DNA of 64,000 nt from Yoonia maricola (GTDB taxonomy: Bacteria > Pseudomonadota > Alphaproteobacteria > Rhodobacterales > Rhodobacteraceae). A program made the translations under genes and the position numbers. The stretch covers positions 1,939,494 through 2,003,493 of the forward strand of contig NZ_PGTY01000001.1 in the NCBI RefSeq assembly GCF_002797915.1. Direction: 5' to 3'. Below, piece after piece: positions 36,897 through 46,882 of this stretch. How positions within the stretch are numbered: position 1 is the first letter of the stretch; the number at the start of each line of letters is the position of its first letter. The notes below the pieces were generated by a model. It had not been told where the DNA came from, did no database searches, and saw nothing but the letters and a program-made list of their open reading frames with translations.

Positions 36897-37944
36897 CAGG
36901 CATATTGAACGGATCAACGGGGGCGTGGCCCACGATCCAACCCACGAAATCCCATGTGTTCTGCATATGCTCTGGCAATGGGGCCGTCAGATGCAGGGTC
37001 GCCCCCGTCGCCGGATGCTCAATTGTCAGGCTGCGCGCATGCAAGTGCAGCTTGCGCCCAATCTCACTGCCCATGCCAGCGCCCCAACCATCGCCAAGGT
37101 TTTCCTGACCAGAGCCACCATACTTACCGTCACCCACAATCGGATGCCCAATCTCGGCCATATGCGCCCGCAACTGGTGCGTCCGCCCTGTAATCGGGAC
37201 CAAGGCGCACCAAGCGGCACGGCTGGCAAGCGTATCCATTACGGCATAGTCAGATGTCGCGCGTTTCGCGCCCTCAACGCTATCGAGATCACGCGGATGC
37301 ACACAGCGCATCTTTTCATTCTCACCACCGCGGCCATGGCCCGGAGCCTTTACCAAACCGTATTTGATCGTCCCCGCACGCGGATGGGGGACACCCGCAA
37401 CGGCGGCCCAGTAAATCTTGCGCGTTTCACGATGCTTGAGGTTCTCGGTCAACTGCTTGGCCATCATGCGCGTGCGCGCCAGCAGCAGCACACCCGAGGT
37501 ATCCTTATCCAGACGATGCACCAACCGGGGCTTTTCCTCATAATCAAACATCAACGCCTCGGACAGCCCATCCACATGGCGCGTCGTCTTTGACCCGCCT
37601 TGGGTCGCCAAACCGGGGGGTTTGTTGATCGCGATGATGTGGTCATCTTTGTAGATGACACAGGACTGGATCAGCTTGGCATCTGCCTTGGTCACACCAC
37701 GCTTGGCAAGGTTGGCCGCCGCAGCGGCCTCTTCCTCGGTCGGTAGTGGCGGAATACGCAGCTTTTGACCAACCTCAATACGCGCGTTGGATTTCACTCG
37801 ACCACCATCCACACGCAGCTCACCCTTGCGGCACATCTTCTCGATGCGGCCTTGGGTCAGATGCGGGAACAGGCGGCGCAAGTACCGATCCAAGCGTTGA
37901 TCACCATCATCAGGGCCAATGACCCGTGTTTGCACGCCACTCAT
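36889..37944 (-). CDS. rluC: RluC/RluD-family pseudouridine synthase
   Basis: A 351-residue RNA-modifying enzyme. An N-terminal S4 RNA-binding domain (RLDRYLRRLFPHLTQGRIEKMCRKGELRVDG) precedes the catalytic domain with the aspartate motif PRLVHRLDKDTSGVLLLART. GRTHQLRAHMAEIGHPIVGDGKYG is the conserved later part. It makes pseudouridines in 23S rRNA. The ATG at 37944 (MSGVQTRVIG) forms an ATGA overlap with crcB; the frame open to 38130 is only out of frame with crcB. Confidence 0.92.
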   Translation of the reverse strand: MSGVQTRVIGPDDGDQRLDRYLRRLFPHLTQGRIEKMCRKGELRVDGGRVKSNARIEVGQKLRIPPLPTEEEAAAAANLAKRGVTKADAKLIQSCVIYKDDHIIAINKPPGLATQGGSKTTRHVDGLSEALMFDYEEKPRLVHRLDKDTSGVLLLARTRMMAKQLTENLKHRETRKIYWAAVAGVPHPRAGTIKYGLVKAPGHGRGGENEKMRCVHPRDLDSVEGAKRATSDYAVMDTLASRAAWCALVPITGRTHQLRAHMAEIGHPIVGDGKYGGSGQENLGDGWGAGMGSEIGRKLHLHARSLTIEHPATGATLHLTAPLPEHMQNTWDFVGWIVGHAPVDPFNMPDE

Positions 37945-38300
37945 GTTGTCATTCCTCTTGCGATCCAAAGACCAGCGGCACAGGCCAGAACGGACATTAC
38001 CAAGGACGCCAACACATAGGCACCCGCGGCCGTCACGCGGCCTTCTTCCACCAACCGCAACGCATCCAAAGTGAACGCCGAAAAGGTCGTGAACCCACCC
38101 AAAACGCCCGTCATCAAAAACGGCAACCAATGCTGCAATCCGCGATCTGCCAGATGCACCCAGATCAATCCAATTGCAAAAGAGCCAATGACATTTACAG
38201 CCAAAGTGCCCAGCGGAAACGCCACAACCAGCCCCACGAGGTATCGCAGAACAGAACCAATCGCCCCGCCAAGGGCTACAGAGATCACAGGTGTCATCAT
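37941..38300 (-). CDS. crcB: Fluoride ion channel CrcB (Fluc)
   Basis: A 119-residue membrane protein with four hydrophobic helices and the family pattern GGAIGSVLRYLVG, GTLAVNVIGSFAIGL and GVLGGFTTFSAFTLDAL. Fluc channels export fluoride as dual-topology dimers. It starts with ATGATG at 38300-38295. No fluoride riboswitch was recognised in the 31 bases between it and rarA, so it is probably transcribed with rarA. Confidence 0.93.
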   Translation of the reverse strand: MMTPVISVALGGAIGSVLRYLVGLVVAFPLGTLAVNVIGSFAIGLIWVHLADRGLQHWLPFLMTGVLGGFTTFSAFTLDALRLVEEGRVTAAGAYVLASLVMSVLACAAGLWIARGMTT

Positions 38301-38331
38301 GGCGCTGCTCTGACCGCTTGCCGGGCGATTG

Positions 38332-39642
38332 TCAATTCTTGCTGCGCTTGGCACGCAGGCCTGCGAAGTAATCCACACGCTTTTTCAACTCACGCTCAAA
38401 CCCGCGATCAACCGGGACGTAATAAACACCCCGCTTCATCGTCTCAGGGAAGTAGTTCTGCCCGCTAAACCCATCCTCGGCATCATGGTCATAGTTATAA
38501 CCTGCCCCAAACCCCTGCTCTTTCATCAAAGTCGTGGGCGCGTTCAGGATGTGGGCTGGCGGCGGCTCTGACCCGGTTTGTTTGGCCGCCGCGACAGCAC
38601 CCTTATACGCCACATAAGTCGCATTCGATTTCGGCGCCAGTGCGAGGTACGTCACAGCCTGCGCCAAGGCCAGTTCACCCTCCGGGCTGCCCAGCCGTTC
38701 ATATGTTTCCCAAGACTGCAAACACACCGCCTGCGCCTGCGGATCAGCCAGCCCGATATCCTCAACCGCCATCCGCGTGATGCGGCGTGCAAGGAAACGC
38801 GGATCCTCGCCGCCAGCCAACATACGGGCGAACCAGTAAAGCGCTGCATCCGGGTCTGATCCGCGCACGGACTTATGCAGCGCACTGATCAGATTGTAAT
38901 GCTCATCCCCCGACTTGTCGTATTTCGCCGCGCGCTTCATCAACCGCTTGGTCAGATCATCGGTGCTCAGCTTGCCATCCGTTGTCCAAGCACTGATCTG
39001 CTCAATGAGATTGAGCAGCGCACGCCCATCACCATCGGCCATCTCCAACAGTGCCTCGCGCGCAGGGCCATCCAACGGCAACGGCTTACCCAACTCCTTC
39101 TCTGCACGCTGTGCCAGCAGTTCGAGGTCTTTGACGTCCAACCGGGTGAGGATGAACACTTGGCTCCGACTCAGAACAGCTGCGTTCAATTCAAAGCTGG
39201 GGTTCTCGGTCGTGGCCCCCACCAACAGGATCGTGCCGTCCTCCATATAGGGCAGAAACCCATCCTGCTGGGCTTTGTTAAAGCGGTGGATCTCATCCAC
39301 AAACAGCAAGGTGCCCTTGCCATTCTGACGGCGCATCTTGGCGGCCTCAAAGACCTTGCGCAGATCCGGCACGCCCGTGAAGATTGCACTGATCTGCACA
39401 AAATGCAGGTCCGTCTCATCTGCGAGCAACCGCGCGATGGTCGTCTTGCCGACACCCGGCGGACCCCAGAAAATCAGCGAAGAGAGCGACCCAGACGACA
39501 ACATCGTGCCCAACGGGGCATCCGGCCCCAACACCTGTTGCTGTCCAATCACCTCCGCCAAGGTCTTGGGCCGCAAACGATCCGCCAGCGGGCGCGGGCC
39601 TGCGGTGGTGTCGGCAGTTGTGCTGTCAAAAAGATCGGCCAT
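38332..39642 (-). CDS. rarA: Replication-associated recombination protein A
   Basis: A 436-residue AAA+ ATPase. Walker A is GPPGVGKTT, Walker B is LFVDEIHRFNKAQQD, and sensor I is ATTENPSFELN. The C-terminal tetramerisation part has DPDAALYWFARMLAGGEDPRFLARRITR and the late motif FPETMKRGVYYVPVDRGFE. It acts at stalled replication forks. The ATG at 39642 (MADLFDST) has GGGGA upstream. Confidence 0.94.
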   Translation of the reverse strand: MADLFDSTTADTTAGPRPLADRLRPKTLAEVIGQQQVLGPDAPLGTMLSSGSLSSLIFWGPPGVGKTTIARLLADETDLHFVQISAIFTGVPDLRKVFEAAKMRRQNGKGTLLFVDEIHRFNKAQQDGFLPYMEDGTILLVGATTENPSFELNAAVLSRSQVFILTRLDVKDLELLAQRAEKELGKPLPLDGPAREALLEMADGDGRALLNLIEQISAWTTDGKLSTDDLTKRLMKRAAKYDKSGDEHYNLISALHKSVRGSDPDAALYWFARMLAGGEDPRFLARRITRMAVEDIGLADPQAQAVCLQSWETYERLGSPEGELALAQAVTYLALAPKSNATYVAYKGAVAAAKQTGSEPPPAHILNAPTTLMKEQGFGAGYNYDHDAEDGFSGQNYFPETMKRGVYYVPVDRGFERELKKRVDYFAGLRAKRSKN

Positions 39643-39800
39643 GGTCCCCAAAGATATGTTCGGAGCGCCGCTTGATTGCAAGCTATCACATGTGGAAGGC
39701 TTTCCGGAGGACGCAGACAAGGTCGGCTGTGCGGACTTTTCTGCCGTTCATCAAATACTCACGCTCTGAAGTTTTCGCGTGCAGTCGGTTTTTTATCAAA

Positions 39801-40511
39801 TTAGGGAGTTTTCGTCCAATAGGGATCTACGCCTTTCATGAAAGATTCATGGGCGCTTATATATTTTTTTTGAATTTTTCTAAGAAATGTTTTCGTTGCT
39901 TCGACATCAGAATTCCTGCTGGTTTCCAAGTAATATAGCTCAATGTCTGTAACAAGGGTTTCCATCTTATCTTCCAAGACAAGACAAGCCCAATAGAGCG
40001 CAGCATGCTTTCTTTTTTGACCCGCGTCTTTGATGACTTCCGAAAAGGGAGTTGTTGAGGTCTTTTGAGTGATTTCGTTCGCGCCTATTTCAAGGCCTTC
40101 TAACAATGCCATTGCAGCTTGCTCTGGGTGGGGATCATCAAACGTTTTTGTCCATGTATGCATAGTGAAACTGCGTGCTTGGTGTGCTGCTGCGGCGCGA
40201 AAAGAAAGTGGTTGATTGACGTTGTCTGTTAAATCCTGTGCATGCCAATGTACAAGGTCGGCCATCATCGGTTTCGCAGAAAGCTCTATTTTCAGGCCGA
40301 GGGTCATTCCATCCTCGTTTGATGCAGGGGACAAGACTCCACTCACAAACATCTGATCATTTTTACCGAACAAATACTGCGATTTGTTGCTCCATCGTGA
40401 ATTGCGCATCAGTGGTTTCGATAACTTGATCGTATCCTCTGCAAATCGCATTCGACAACGAGCGCGTTGATTTAGCGTCATTGATTTTTCTGGTATCAGT
40501 GGTTTTCCCAT
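39801..40511 (-). CDS. Unknown protein, A+T-rich gene
   Basis: A 236-residue soluble protein with no motif I recognise. It has no signal peptide or membrane helix. Features seen are a basic N-terminus (TLNQRARCRMRFAEDTIKLSKPLMRN), then a stretch with AAAAHQARSFTMHTWTKTF, and a helical C-terminal half ending VDPYWTKTP. The coding sequence is visibly more A+T-rich than its neighbours rarA and rplQ. It stands between those two genes and has no good ribosome site at 40511; a start at 40481 (MTLNQRARC) is also possible. Likely an acquired gene. Confidence 0.65.
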   Translation of the reverse strand: MGKPLIPEKSMTLNQRARCRMRFAEDTIKLSKPLMRNSRWSNKSQYLFGKNDQMFVSGVLSPASNEDGMTLGLKIELSAKPMMADLVHWHAQDLTDNVNQPLSFRAAAAHQARSFTMHTWTKTFDDPHPEQAAMALLEGLEIGANEITQKTSTTPFSEVIKDAGQKRKHAALYWACLVLEDKMETLVTDIELYYLETSRNSDVEATKTFLRKIQKKYISAHESFMKGVDPYWTKTP

Positions 40512-40631
40512 TTGAGACAGTTAGAATGCATGGTGGGTTTGAATGCAAGTAACTCATAATCATCGTCAAAGTACCGCTGATACAATGACTTATCGAGGGT
40601 AGCTTTGGGCTCAAACCAGACATTCACCAAT

Positions 40632-40665
40632 ACAAAAGGCCTCACAAAGCATGCGAGGCCTTTCA
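40632..40665 (-). terminator. Rho-independent terminator downstream of rplQ
   Basis: AAAGGCCTC and GAGGCCTTT make a 9-base stem about 25 bases after the rplQ stop, followed by T residues on the minus strand (TTTTGT). It ends the rpsK-rpoA-rplQ transcript. Confidence 0.9.
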
Positions 40666-40686
40666 AAATTCTTCGGTCAGAGAACC

Positions 40687-41106
40687 TTAATCTTCTGCGT
40701 TCTCGTACTCTTCCAAACGGGCCTTGTCAGCCGCACCTTTGGCATCGACGTCGCGGTCGACAAATTCGATGATCGCCATTGGGGCCATGTCACCATAGCG
40801 GAAGCCCGCTTTGATGATACGGACGTAACCACCCTGACGCTCTTTGTAGCGCGGGCCGATGACGTCGAACAGTTTCGCTGTGTGCATTTCCTGCTTCAGC
40901 TGTGCATTGGCCTGACGACGGGCATGCAGATCGCCGCGCTTGCCCAGCGTGACAAGCTTTTCAACGATCCGGCGCAGTTCTTTCGCCTTGGGCAATGTTG
41001 TTTTGATCTGCTCATGTTCGATGAGCGAGCCTGCCATGTTCGCGAACAGCGCCTTGCGGTGTTCATGTGTGCGGTTCAGGCGGCGGTAACCTCTTGCGTG
41101 ACGCAT
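40687..41106 (-). CDS. rplQ: Ribosomal protein L17
   Basis: A 139-residue protein beginning [32 protein letters not shown], the diagnostic L17 start, with [13 protein letters not shown] later. It binds 23S rRNA at the exit side of the 50S subunit. It is the last gene of the alpha operon. Its start has GGAGACTATCAC upstream. A GTCGGGG repeat sits between rpoA and rplQ. Confidence 0.97.
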   Translation of the reverse strand: MRHARGYRRLNRTHEHRKALFANMAGSLIEHEQIKTTLPKAKELRRIVEKLVTLGKRGDLHARRQANAQLKQEMHTAKLFDVIGPRYKERQGGYVRIIKAGFRYGDMAPMAIIEFVDRDVDAKGAADKARLEEYENAED

Positions 41107-41217
41107 GTGATAGTCTCCATTTTGTTTTATCGATGGGCCGATGCGATGCGTGTCGCTGGCTCCGTTAGTGGGGCGGAATTGCCCAGGATATTCCCCGCCA
41201 GTGCGGGCATTTTGTGC

Positions 41218-41272
41218 AAGGCGGGGAGAACCCCGCCTTACGGTATTTATGTAGGTCGGGGTTTACCCCGAC
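41218..41272. repeat. GTCGGGG hairpin repeat between rpoA and rplQ
   Basis: Two hairpins in tandem: AAGGCGGGG with its exact complement (41218-41239, loop AGAA) and GTCGGGG with CCCCGAC (41255-41272, loop TTTA). This is one copy of a family seen at six places in the ribosomal locus. Confidence 0.85.
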
Positions 41273-41278
41273 ACCCCA

Positions 41279-42295
41279 TCAAAACTGGTCTTCGAACTTC
41301 TTGGCCAGATCTTCGATGTTGTCTGGTGGCCAGTCCTCAACGTCCATGCCAAGGTGCAAACCCATGCCTGACAGCACTTCCTTGATCTCGTTCAAAGATT
41401 TGCGGCCAAAGTTCGGTGTGCGCAGCATCTCTGCTTCGGTCTTCTGGATCAGATCGCCGATGTACACGATGTTGTCGTTCTTGAGGCAGTTTGCCGAACG
41501 GACAGACAGCTCCAGCTCGTCCACTTTCTTCAACAGAAGCGGGTTGAACTCCAGACCATCATCATCCGCACCGGTTTGTGCTGACTCAGGCTCATCAAAG
41601 TTGACGAAGATTGACAGCTGGTCCTGCAGAATGCGGGCGGCATATGCCACTGCATCATCAGGTGTCAGCGACCCATCGGTTTCAACCTTCATGGTCAGCT
41701 TGTCATAATCCAGCACCTGACCCTCACGGGTCGGCTGCACGTCATAGCTCACCTTCTTGACCGGCGAATAGATCGCATCGACAGACATCATGCCGATCGG
41801 TGCATCTTCTGGCTTGTTCTTGTCTGCGGATACATAGCCCTTACCGGTGTTGACGGTCAGTTCCATGTAAAGGTCGGCGCCATCATCAAGGTGACAGATC
41901 ACATGATCCTTGTTCAGGACCTCGATGCCAGCAGTCTCGGAAATATCCGCAGCGGTCACAACGCCCGGGCCTTTGGCCTGAACGGACAAACGCTTGGGGC
42001 CCTCGACCTCCATACGGATCGCAACACCTTTGAGGTTCAGCACGATATCGGTGACGTCTTCACGCACACCGGACACGGATGAAAACTCGTGCAGGACGTT
42101 GTCAATCTGAACGGCAGTGATGGCGGCACCCTGAAGGGATGACATCAAAATGCGGCGCAGGGCGTTGCCCAATGTCAAACCAAAGCCACGCTCAAGTGGT
42201 TCTGCAATGACGGTTGCCTGACGTGCGGGGTCGTTACCCGGCTTAACTTCCAATTGAGTTGGCTTGATCAACTCAGCCCAGTTTTTGTGGATCAT
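41279..42295 (-). CDS. rpoA: RNA polymerase alpha subunit
   Basis: A 338-residue alpha subunit. The N-terminal dimerisation domain has [18 protein letters not shown], and the C-terminal DNA-binding domain has [23 protein letters not shown] and [10 protein letters not shown]. The ATG at 42295 ([10 protein letters not shown]) has GGAGGG upstream; the ATG at 42307 includes this ribosome site. Length fits alphaproteobacterial RpoA. Confidence 0.97.
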   Translation of the reverse strand: MIHKNWAELIKPTQLEVKPGNDPARQATVIAEPLERGFGLTLGNALRRILMSSLQGAAITAVQIDNVLHEFSSVSGVREDVTDIVLNLKGVAIRMEVEGPKRLSVQAKGPGVVTAADISETAGIEVLNKDHVICHLDDGADLYMELTVNTGKGYVSADKNKPEDAPIGMMSVDAIYSPVKKVSYDVQPTREGQVLDYDKLTMKVETDGSLTPDDAVAYAARILQDQLSIFVNFDEPESAQTGADDDGLEFNPLLLKKVDELELSVRSANCLKNDNIVYIGDLIQKTEAEMLRTPNFGRKSLNEIKEVLSGMGLHLGMDVEDWPPDNIEDLAKKFEDQF

Positions 42296-42404
42296 ATGTC
42301 CCTCCATACTAGTCTGCCTTCATGGTCCAAAAAGGCAAACGCCCGAGGTTGAAATGACGGATTGGGACCGTGCCAAAACACAGCCCCAAGGCGTTTGGGT
42401 GTAA

Positions 42405-42794
42405 TTAGACGCGGCGGCGCTTTGGCGGGCGGCAACCGTTGTGGGCCATTGGGGTCACGTCACGGATAGATGTGATGTTAAAGCCAACAGCAGCCAATGC
42501 GCGGAGTGCGGATTCACGACCGGAACCGGGGCCCTGCACTTCAACCTCCAGCGTTTTCACGCCGTGATCTTGTGCTTTCTTGCCCGCATCCTCAGCAGCC
42601 ATTTGGGCGGCATAGGGTGTGGATTTCCGCGAACCCTTGAAGCCCATGGTGCCAGCAGACGACCAAGAGATCGCGTTGCCCTGCACGTCAGAGATCAGGA
42701 TTTTTGTGTTGTTGAAAGAAGAATTCACATGCGCAACACCAGCTGCGATGTTCTTGGAAACCTTCTTTTTGGTGCGTTTTGTATCACGTGCCAT
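42405..42794 (-). CDS. rpsK: Ribosomal protein S11
   Basis: A 129-residue protein with [43 protein letters not shown] and the C-terminal [11 protein letters not shown], both typical of S11. It is part of the 30S platform. It lies 14 bases after rpsM and about 110 bases before rpoA. Confidence 0.97.
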   Translation of the reverse strand: MARDTKRTKKKVSKNIAAGVAHVNSSFNNTKILISDVQGNAISWSSAGTMGFKGSRKSTPYAAQMAAEDAGKKAQDHGVKTLEVEVQGPGSGRESALRALAAVGFNITSIRDVTPMAHNGCRPPKRRRV

Positions 42795-42808
42795 TGATCG
42801 AGCCTCCC

Positions 42809-43177
42809 TTATTTCTTCTTACCAGCAATGGCCTTTGCAGGGCCCTTGCGTGTACGTGCGTTTGTGGAAGTTCGCTGACCACGGACCGGCAGGTTACGAC
42901 GGTGGCGCAGGCCACGGTAGCAACCAAGGTCCATCAGACGCTTGATGTTCATCTGTGTCTCGCGACGCAGGTCACCTTCTACTGTCAGGTTGGCGTCGAT
43001 ATATTCACGGATCGACAGCACTTCTGCATCAGAAAGCTGGTTAACACGGCGCGCGCGGTCAATCTTGACCGCTTCGCAGATTTCTTCGGCTTTGGTGGAC
43101 CCAATTCCGGTAATGTAGGTAAGGGCGATTGGAACCCGCTTTGCAGTCGGGATGTTTACGCCGGCAATACGTGCCAC
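42809..43177 (-). CDS. rpsM: Ribosomal protein S13
   Basis: A 122-residue protein starting at a GTG at 43177 as [26 protein letters not shown], the standard S13 start, with AAGGAA 8 bases upstream. The ATG of the longer frame at 43228 would add 17 non-family residues. The C-terminal [21 protein letters not shown] is usual. It contacts the 50S subunit and tRNA in the 30S head. Confidence 0.96.
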   Translation of the reverse strand: MARIAGVNIPTAKRVPIALTYITGIGSTKAEEICEAVKIDRARRVNQLSDAEVLSIREYIDANLTVEGDLRRETQMNIKRLMDLGCYRGLRHRRNLPVRGQRTSTNARTRKGPAKAIAGKKK

Positions 43178-43382
43178 GTGTGCAATTCCTTTTCGTTGCG
43201 GGTCCGTCATTCCAGACCCTTTTTTCACAACGGAAGCCCGGACCTGAAAGGGCGCCGGGCTGCGTCATATCGAGGTGTTCTGTGGGATCAGGGCGCGACC
43301 CTTAACCACAAATTGATTCCCGCGAGGGATGGCGCTGTTTAGGGGGCATTTGAACTGTGGTCAAGCCGCCCCGCGCAGCGCT

Positions 43383-43436
43383 AAGGATTTTCCAGAAAAT
43401 CCTTTCGAACAGAACAATTTTCGACGAAAATTGTTC
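43383..43436. repeat. Two adjacent A+T-rich inverted repeats
   Basis: AAGGATTTTC with its complement (43383-43404, two-base loop) and GAACAATTTTCG with its complement (43412-43436, one-base loop). Both are perfect. They sit just after the adk stop and before rpsM on the minus strand. They have no T-run in the right place for a clean terminator but may stop transcription or shield the adk mRNA end. Confidence 0.7.
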
Positions 43437-43439
43437 GCG

Positions 43440-44018
43440 CTAGGCCAAAGCGTCCGAAATACTCGCCGCGACCTCATCCATGCTGGCCAGACCATCCACA
43501 GATTTCAAATCACCTTTGGCATAATAGTACCCCACCAATGGGCTGGTCTGTTTGTAGTAGGCCATCAAACGAATCTTCAGACTTTCTTCGTTATCATCCG
43601 CACGAACTGGCTGACCTGCGGCTTCGGCCTCTTTCGCGCGCCCAACAATACGCTCGACCAAAACCTCATCATCGACTTGCAGTTCGATCACGCAATCAAG
43701 GTTTTCGCCCATCTCAACCAACAAATCGTCCAACGCATCGGCCTGCGCCAACGTCCGGGGAAAGCCATCAAAGATATAGCCGCCTTTGCCGTCATCGCTT
43801 TCCAACTGTTCACGGATCAAGCCGATGACAATCTCATCGGTCACAAGGTCACCACGGTCCATGACAGCGGCCACCATCTTGCCCATCTCTGTCCCACTGG
43901 TACGGGCAGCCCGCAACATATCGCCGGTGCTCAGTTGCACCATGTTGCGTTCGTCAACAAGCCTGGCCGCTTGCGTTCCCTTACCCGCCCCCGGCGGTCC
44001 CAGCAGTATGATATTCAT
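43440..44018 (-). CDS. adk: Adenylate kinase
   Basis: A 192-residue short-form adenylate kinase. The P-loop is [16 protein letters not shown], and [13 protein letters not shown] and later [16 protein letters not shown] are typical. The zinc-type LID domain is absent, as in the short bacterial form. It interconverts ATP + AMP and 2 ADP. Its ATG overlaps the secY stop (ATGA). Confidence 0.96.
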   Translation of the reverse strand: MNIILLGPPGAGKGTQAARLVDERNMVQLSTGDMLRAARTSGTEMGKMVAAVMDRGDLVTDEIVIGLIREQLESDDGKGGYIFDGFPRTLAQADALDDLLVEMGENLDCVIELQVDDEVLVERIVGRAKEAEAAGQPVRADDNEESLKIRLMAYYKQTSPLVGYYYAKGDLKSVDGLASMDEVAASISDALA

Positions 44019-45373
44019 CGACGCGATGGCCCCTTACGTTTTGAACTACGCTTGCCACGCAACTGAGACTTCTCAATCAGGCCTTCGTATTGATGTGCGA
44101 CCAGATGAGACTGGATTTGTTGGATGGTGTCCATACCCACCGAAACAATAATCAGGATCGATGTACCGCCAAAGTAGAAAGGAATAGCCAATTCTGCGCG
44201 AATAATCTCTGGCAGCAGTGCCACCAGCGCGAGGTAACCGGACCCCAGCACCAGAATACGCGTCACGACGTAATCCAGATATTCCTCGGTTTTCTTACCG
44301 GGGCGGATACCCGGCACAAAACCGTTCTGGTTCTTGAGGTTCTCTGCAACATCCTCGGTCTTGAAAGCGACTTCACGGGTGTAGAAATACGTGAAAAAGA
44401 TGATCATGCCGCCAAAGAAAATCAGATAGAGCGGCTGGCCAGGGCCAAAGAGCGCCAGAACCGTGGACATGAACGGGCCGGACGAGCCGCCGTTGAACGT
44501 ACTGATCGTGGTGGGCAGCAATAGCAAGGCAGAGGCGAAGATCGCAGGAATAACACCGGCCGGGTTCACCTTGATCGGCAAGTGGCTGGTCGAGCCATCA
44601 TAGACCTTCATACCACGCTGCTGGCGCGGGTACTGAATGTGAATCTTGCGCAAGCTGCGCTCCATGAAGACCACAAAGGTCAGCACGACGATCAGCATCA
44701 CAATGATACCAACGACGACGGCAGGGCTGATCGCGCCAGAGCGGCCTTGCGACAGAAACTGCGCCATGGCGGCAGGGATTTCAGCAATAATACCAACAAA
44801 GATAATCAGCGAGATACCGTTACCAATGCCGCGCGCCGTGATCTGCTCACCCAGCCACATCAGGAACATACAGCCACCAACAATCGTAATGACGGTAGAT
44901 GCTTGGAAAAACAGCCCCGGATCAGCGGCCAGTCCACCCGCTTCCAAGCTCACAGCAAGGCCGTAGGCTTGCACTGTGGCCAAAACCACGGTGCCGTAGC
45001 GGGTATATTGGTTTAGCTTGCGCCGCCCTTGCTCGCCCTCTTTCTTGAGGTTCTTCAGCGGCTCCCACATGGAGCCCAAAAGCTGCATCACAATCGAAGC
45101 AGAGATATAAGGCATGATCCCAAGGGTGAAAATCGCCATCCGCGACAGAGCGCCACCGGTGAACATCGACAGAATACCGCCGATGCCAGATTGCGCATCA
45201 TCCATGAACTGCTGCAGGGCAATACCATCAATGCCCGGGACGGGAATAAACGTACCAAGGCGGTAGATGATTAACAAACCAAGCGTAAACAAAATACGCT
45301 GGCGCAATTCAGTTGCTTTGCCGAAGGCGCTCCAACTGACGTTGGCTGCCATTTGCTCTGCTGCAGAAGCCAT
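44015..45373 (-). CDS. secY: Preprotein translocase subunit SecY
   Basis: A 452-residue membrane protein with ten hydrophobic segments. It starts with [28 protein letters not shown] and has [15 protein letters not shown] and the [19 protein letters not shown] loop facing the ribosome. It forms the channel for protein export with SecE and SecG. It lies between rplO and adk as in other alphaproteobacteria. Confidence 0.97.
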   Translation of the reverse strand: MASAAEQMAANVSWSAFGKATELRQRILFTLGLLIIYRLGTFIPVPGIDGIALQQFMDDAQSGIGGILSMFTGGALSRMAIFTLGIMPYISASIVMQLLGSMWEPLKNLKKEGEQGRRKLNQYTRYGTVVLATVQAYGLAVSLEAGGLAADPGLFFQASTVITIVGGCMFLMWLGEQITARGIGNGISLIIFVGIIAEIPAAMAQFLSQGRSGAISPAVVVGIIVMLIVVLTFVVFMERSLRKIHIQYPRQQRGMKVYDGSTSHLPIKVNPAGVIPAIFASALLLLPTTISTFNGGSSGPFMSTVLALFGPGQPLYLIFFGGMIIFFTYFYTREVAFKTEDVAENLKNQNGFVPGIRPGKKTEEYLDYVVTRILVLGSGYLALVALLPEIIRAELAIPFYFGGTSILIIVSVGMDTIQQIQSHLVAHQYEGLIEKSQLRGKRSSKRKGPSRR

Positions 45374-45394
45374 ATGGGTCTCTTTTTTATAAGA

Positions 45395-45426
45395 AACGCC
45401 GCTGCGGTTCCCCGATCAGCGGCGTT
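45395..45426 (-). other. Stem-loop between rplO and secY
   Basis: AACGCCGCTG and CAGCGGCGTT pair in a perfect 10-base stem with a 12-base loop, in the 104-base gap between rplO and secY. The minus strand after it reads TCTTATAAAA, not a plain T-run. It may lower read-through into secY or act in mRNA processing. Confidence 0.6.
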
Positions 45427-45477
45427 TGGGAAAACTTCAAAGGCTATGTAAGCGACCAAAGGGTCGCTCACAAGGTC

Positions 45478-45951
45478 TTACTCAGCCGCTGCCGGTGTTG
45501 TGACAGTCAGTGAACCGCCGGCCTTCTCAACCGCTTCCACAGCACCCTTGGAGGCACCGGTGACAGCGATCTTGGCTTTGGCCTTGAAATCACCCTTGGC
45601 CAGAACGCGGATACCGTCCTTCTTGCGGCGCACCAAACCGGACGCGACCAGCGCATCTTCGGTGATGTCTGCTTTGACGTCGATCTTGCCTTCGTCGATG
45701 AATTTCTGGATCAGCCCAAGGTTGATGACCGCAAATGTCTTGCGGTTCGGCTTGTTGAAACCACGCTTTGGCAGACGCTGGTAGAGTGGCATCTGGCCGC
45801 CCTCATAGCCTTTGATGGCGACACCAGAACGTGATTTCTGACCTTTGATACCACGGCCACCGGTCTTACCTTTGCCGGACCCTGCACCACGGCCCACACG
45901 CTGTTTGCGCGTTGTTGCACCTGGGTTGTCGGATAGTTCATTCAGTTTCAT
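45478..45951 (-). CDS. rplO: Ribosomal protein L15
   Basis: A 157-residue protein starting [43 protein letters not shown], the L15 signature region, with [20 protein letters not shown] after it. Normally rpmD lies directly upstream; here nearly 1.8 kb of foreign sequence separates rpmD from rplO, so rplO must have its own promoter in that region. Confidence 0.96.
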   Translation of the reverse strand: MKLNELSDNPGATTRKQRVGRGAGSGKGKTGGRGIKGQKSRSGVAIKGYEGGQMPLYQRLPKRGFNKPNRKTFAVINLGLIQKFIDEGKIDVKADITEDALVASGLVRRKKDGIRVLAKGDFKAKAKIAVTGASKGAVEAVEKAGGSLTVTTPAAAE

Positions 45952-46357
45952 GTCGCTTCTCCTTTTGCCGGAATTGGCCCCCAGCGACGGGAGCGGCCAA
46001 ACACGGCGTTACAGTTGTGAGTCGGAAATTTGGTGTCCGACTGGGGGCGTATAGACGGGAGGATGGAAGGCGTCAAGAAAGTGATGGGGTCGGCTGCGAC
46101 CTCACTGAATCCGGAGACAGCCAGAATTGGCCCAAGGCTGCGCTTCTGCAAATGCTAGCACAAAGAAACTCAAAGTCTTGTGGCAATATGCAGACATTTA
46201 CGTCGAGCAATATTCAGTAATTTGCTCAACCTTTGGGTTATGCAGTCGATTTATTGCATCAATCCAATGCCTCAAAATCAGGTTACCACGCGACCTGATT
46301 CCAACTTTGATCTAATGTCAGTCTTTGCTGGGCAATTGATCTGTTGATTGCCGACAA
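45952..46357. other. Gap without a recognisable gene upstream of rplO
   Basis: About 400 bases between rplO and a probable broken gene. The half near rplO should hold the rplO-secY-adk promoter. The rest is noticeably A+T-rich. Short open frames on both strands have no ribosome site or recognisable product. Confidence 0.5.
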
Positions 46358-46684
46358 ATGCTCGGCAACTACTTTGGATTGACCATGTGGATGGGCAAAA
46401 CCTCTGATCCGCATGATCAACGGGGGTTCCTGTTCGAACCACTCGGCGATGACGTGTGGGACTTCGAGTGCCCAAACGCTGACGAGCGTTGCACTACTAT
46501 TAAACTTGCTGTCAGTCGTCATGATGGCGTTTGAGATGATAGGTTAATTTCAGAAGCTAGCAACGAATTGATTGAGTTTTGGGAAAGCAACTTGTTGTTT
46601 TACTCCAACGATCTTGAAAAGCTAAAAGCTGCCAGTGAACTTCTGAAACACTTTGGAATGGCGGAAAACACTATATCGACGTAA
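46358..46684 (+). pseudogene. Probable broken gene with an in-frame TGA
   Basis: One reading frame runs from ATG at 46358 to TAA at 46684 (108 codons) except for a TGA at 46532-46534. The first part starts MLGNYFGLTMWMGKTSDPHD, and the second reads DDRLISEASNELIEFW and then SNDLEKLKAASELLKHFGMAEN, which looks like a real helical protein. I do not recognise the family. It lies in the insertion between rpmD and rplO, in front of the sulfotransferase gene. An opposing open frame at 46283-46522 overlaps it, so the call is tentative. Confidence 0.4.
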
Positions 46685-46781
46685 GGCGGTTCATAACCTC
46701 TAGTATTCGTACTCAATGCTCAAGCACTTCAAAACGGCTCGCAAGATCGTACGACGTGTCATTGTTGGCCGACCTTAACCC

Positions 46782-46805
46782 AAAAAGACGCCCCGCAGGC
46801 GGGCG
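46782..46805 (-). terminator. Terminator-like hairpin upstream of the sulfotransferase
   Basis: A short G+C hairpin beginning CGCCCCGCAG that is followed by T residues when read on the minus strand. It resembles the rpmD terminator at 47636 and may be a partial copy of it. Confidence 0.4.
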
Positions 46806-46882
46806 ATAGAATCAGGTCTAGACAAAAGATTTCGTCAACAACAAACTGTAAGCAGCGAGAGGCGATTGGGCATTTATCAGAT

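Noticed and set aside
38301..38331. Fluoride riboswitch in front of crcB
   Set aside because: Only 31 bases separate crcB from rarA, too few for the aptamer, and no matching motif is seen.
46283..46522. Minus-strand open frame of 79 residues opposite the probable broken gene
   Set aside because: No ribosome site, no recognised motif, and it overlaps a frame on the other strand that continues longer with more natural sequence.
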